From contig JAJYSO010000096.1 of NCBI GenBank assembly GCA_021793535.1, forward strand, positions 1 through 6,633: DNA of 6,633 nt. The letters run 5' to 3'. The DNA comes from Bacteroidota bacterium. Lineage in GTDB: Bacteria > Bacteroidota > Bacteroidia > Flavobacteriales > Flavobacteriaceae. Shown here one piece after another: positions 4,440 to 6,633 of this stretch (its first letter is position 1; each line of letters starts with the position of its first letter). Made by a program: the position numbers and the translations under genes. The notes beneath the pieces are model-generated. The model saw nothing but the letters and a program-made list of their open reading frames with translations. It made no database searches and had not been told where the DNA came from.

Positions 4440-6629
4440 ATGGAAAAAGAAAAATTCTACTACGACAATAAGATTACAAAACTATTTGTTTATGCCACCA
4501 TATTTTGGGGAATTGTCGCTATGAGCGTTGGCCTGTACCTCGCCATACTATTTGTATTTCCCAATATAACCGAAGGAATTTCCTGGTTAAGTTTTGGACG
4601 AATACGACCATTACATACCAATGCAGCCATTTTTGCTTTTGTGGGAAATGCTATTTTCGCTGGCGTCTACTACTCCACACAACGGCTGTTGAAAGCACGG
4701 ATGTGGAGTGATTTTTTAAGCCAGTTAAATTTTTGGGGGTGGCAGGCTATTATTGCTGCTGCAGCCATTTCCTTACCCCTAGGCTACACCTCTACTAAGG
4801 AATATGCAGAATTGGAATGGCCGATTGATATTGCCATTACTGTCGTGTGGCTGGCCTTTGGCATCAACTTGATCATGACCATGGTCAAAAGACGACAACG
4901 ACACATATACGTTGCCATCTGGTTTTACTTGGCTACTTTTGTTACCGTCGCTGTACTGCACATTGTCAACAATCTAGAAGCGCCTATACATTTTTTCAAG
5001 AGCTATTCCGTTTTCTCCGGCGTTCAAGACGCCCTGGTGCAATGGTGGTATGGACACAATGCGGTAGCCTTCTTTTTAACAACACCTTTTTTGGGATTGA
5101 TGTATTATTTCGTCCCCAAGGCAGCTAACCGGCCAATTTACTCCTATCGGTTATCCATTATCCACTTTTGGTCCTTAATTTTTATTTACATCTGGGCTGG
5201 ACCCCACCATCTGCTCTACAGTGCGTTGCCGCAATGGGCACAAAGTCTAGGTACCGCTTTTTCAATTATGCTCTTAGCTCCGTCATGGGGAGGAATGATA
5301 AATGGTTTATTGACGCTGCGCGGCGCATGGGACAAAGTACGCTCCAGTCCCGTTCTGAAGTTCATGGTAGTGGCCATCACAGGATATGGGATGGCTACTT
5401 TCGAAGGTCCTATGCTCTCACTTAAGAACGTGAATGCCATCGCCCATTATACAGATTGGATTATTGCACACGTACATATTGGAGCACTAGCATGGAACGG
5501 TTTTATGACTTTTGGAATGATTTATTGGATCGTCCCCAAACTATTCAAAACCAAACTGTATTCTACCAAACTGGCAAATGCCCATTTTTGGACCGGTACA
5601 CTAGGAATAGTACTCTATGTGATTCCTCTTTATGTCGCTGCACTTACTCAAGCTTCAATGTGGAAACAGTTTGACCCAGACGGTACTTTAAGCTATCCCA
5701 ATTTCTTAGAAACCGTTACTCAAATCATTCCCATGTATGCCATGCGCGCTATTGGAGGGATTTTATATCTCTCTGGAGCCTTCCTTCTGCTTTATAATGT
5801 CATAAAAACAATTAAGATGGGAGTAAAAGTAACTGATGAGCTGGCAGAATCCCTCCCGTTGAACCCTGTCACGAAAAAGAAAACCACTGGAGAAACTTGG
5901 CATTCATGGATCGAGCGACGACCCGTTAAATTTACGCTGTATACCACTATCGCCATTTTAATAGGAGGAATGGTACAGATTATACCCTCATTGATGGTCG
6001 ATGAATACGTACCCATTATTTCAACCGTAAAACCCTATACTCCATTGGAATTAGAAGGTAGAGATTTGTATATCAGAGAAGGTTGTGTAAGCTGTCATTC
6101 ACAAAGTATACGCCCCTTTAGAAGTGAAGTGGAGCGCTATGGAGAATATTCAAAATCTGGGGAATACATTTACGATCATCCCTTCTTGTGGGGCAGTAAA
6201 CGAACCGGTCCCGACTTACACCGGATTGGTGGCAAATATTCAGATAACTGGCATTTCAATCATATGTACGATCCTCAAAGCACATCTTCTGGATCCATCA
6301 TGCCCTCTTACAAATGGTTAACCATTGCCGAATTGGATAAGAAGTACACCCAAAAGAAAATGAGAACCTTGGCTAAACTGGGGGTGCCTTATTCAGCTGA
6401 AGAGATTAACAATGCTTATGAGCTCATGGATAAACAAGCCGCCAAAATAGAAGAAAATCTTAAAGAAGACCCTGATTTTGTCCGTTCCTATGAAAATGAT
6501 CGCAATTATGCCCAAGAGAACGGGGCCCGTTTTGTCCAAATGAAGGACCGTGAAATCACTGCTCTTATCGCTTATTTACAACGTTTGGGAACGGATGTAA
6601 AATTAGAACAAAACATCATCAAAAAATAA
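4440..6629 (+). CDS. ccoNO: cbb3-type cytochrome c oxidase, fused catalytic subunit I and monohaem subunit II (CcoN-CcoO)
   Basis: A 729-residue membrane enzyme that reduces O2 to water with electrons from c-type cytochromes and conserves energy by moving protons. Residues 1-465 are CcoN, a 12-helix haem-copper oxidase subunit. Visible ligands are H59 (low-spin haem b, in RPLHTN), H206, H256 and H257 (CuB, in WYGHN and GPHH), Y250 (the tyrosine expected to crosslink to H206), H344 (haem b3) and H346 (haem b) in AHVH. The cbb3-typical KEYAELEWP (120-128) and FEGP (321-324) are also present. A linker (about 466-495) leads to one anchor helix (about 498-518) and the CcoO cytochrome c domain: CVSCH (549-553) binds haem c covalently, and M621 in SIMPSY is the likely axial Met. 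CcoO is long because of about 35 extra acidic, polar residues near 665-700, before REITALIAYLQRLGT. CcoN and CcoO are separate proteins in proteobacteria; fusion is usual in Bacteroidota. The stop is 4 bases from the window end, so ccoQ/ccoP are not visible. Confidence 0.97.
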   Translation: MEKEKFYYDNKITKLFVYATIFWGIVAMSVGLYLAILFVFPNITEGISWLSFGRIRPLHTNAAIFAFVGNAIFAGVYYSTQRLLKARMWSDFLSQLNFWGWQAIIAAAAISLPLGYTSTKEYAELEWPIDIAITVVWLAFGINLIMTMVKRRQRHIYVAIWFYLATFVTVAVLHIVNNLEAPIHFFKSYSVFSGVQDALVQWWYGHNAVAFFLTTPFLGLMYYFVPKAANRPIYSYRLSIIHFWSLIFIYIWAGPHHLLYSALPQWAQSLGTAFSIMLLAPSWGGMINGLLTLRGAWDKVRSSPVLKFMVVAITGYGMATFEGPMLSLKNVNAIAHYTDWIIAHVHIGALAWNGFMTFGMIYWIVPKLFKTKLYSTKLANAHFWTGTLGIVLYVIPLYVAALTQASMWKQFDPDGTLSYPNFLETVTQIIPMYAMRAIGGILYLSGAFLLLYNVIKTIKMGVKVTDELAESLPLNPVTKKKTTGETWHSWIERRPVKFTLYTTIAILIGGMVQIIPSLMVDEYVPIISTVKPYTPLELEGRDLYIREGCVSCHSQSIRPFRSEVERYGEYSKSGEYIYDHPFLWGSKRTGPDLHRIGGKYSDNWHFNHMYDPQSTSSGSIMPSYKWLTIAELDKKYTQKKMRTLAKLGVPYSAEEINNAYELMDKQAAKIEENLKEDPDFVRSYENDRNYAQENGARFVQMKDREITALIAYLQRLGTDVKLEQNIIKK

Positions 6630-6633
6630 CAAT

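Noticed and set aside
4505..6321. Several frames overlapping ccoNO on both strands
   Set aside because: The ccoNO frame carries all haem and copper ligands and is uninterrupted; the others are shadows.
4440..6629. Nitric oxide reductase (NorB-like) identity for the oxidase
   Set aside because: The Tyr in FIYIWAGPHH, the KEYAELEWP motif and the fused CcoO domain with CVSCH are cbb3 features; NorB lacks the crosslinking tyrosine and has Glu residues around its iron site.
1..6633. CRISPR arrays, insertion sequences, transposon ends
   Set aside because: No regularly spaced repeats, transposase frames or paired terminal repeats with target duplications were seen on either strand.

Overview
The window looks like chromosomal DNA from a member of the Bacteroidota, most likely a flavobacterium. 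The coding strand is AT-rich. Genes lack Shine-Dalgarno sequences, several starts are preceded by the Bacteroidota-type -7 promoter element TAnnTTTG, and the cbb3 oxidase subunits CcoN and CcoO are fused into one polypeptide, as is common in that phylum. The species cannot be named from the sequence alone.

Left part (1-1266): a tRNA-Pro(GGG) gene with its own -7 element and a strong intrinsic terminator; a short intergenic stretch with repeated AAAACGG/CCGTTTT arms; an 85-residue protein with two predicted membrane segments and a clean terminator; a 348-base stretch without a recognisable gene; and, on the minus strand, a 78-residue basic protein whose C-terminal half resembles a Rho-N/SAP-type helix-extended-helix domain.

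Right part (1267-6633): the start of a cbb3-type (high-affinity) cytochrome c oxidase locus. It holds ccoI (copper-transporting P1B ATPase), ccoS (small maturation protein) and a ccoN-ccoO fusion (catalytic subunit plus monohaem cytochrome c). CcoI supplies copper for assembly, CcoS is needed for cofactor insertion, and CcoNO takes electrons from a c-type cytochrome and reduces oxygen. The window stops 4 bases after ccoNO, so the expected ccoQ/ccoP and later genes lie outside.

The most informative regulatory observation is that ccoI and ccoSNO each have their own promoter, and the two share the same architecture. An identical 15-base block containing the FNR-type palindrome TGAT-CCAA-ATCA lies with its centre exactly 29.5 bases upstream of a perfect TAnnTTTG element in both. 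This spacing is what a class II (about -41.5) FNR/CRP-family activator site would give, and predicts low-oxygen co-induction of two separate transcripts. Nothing in the window is clearly a new multi-gene system; the gene content is that of a well-known respiratory locus, and the less explained parts are the two small proteins and the intergenic structures.
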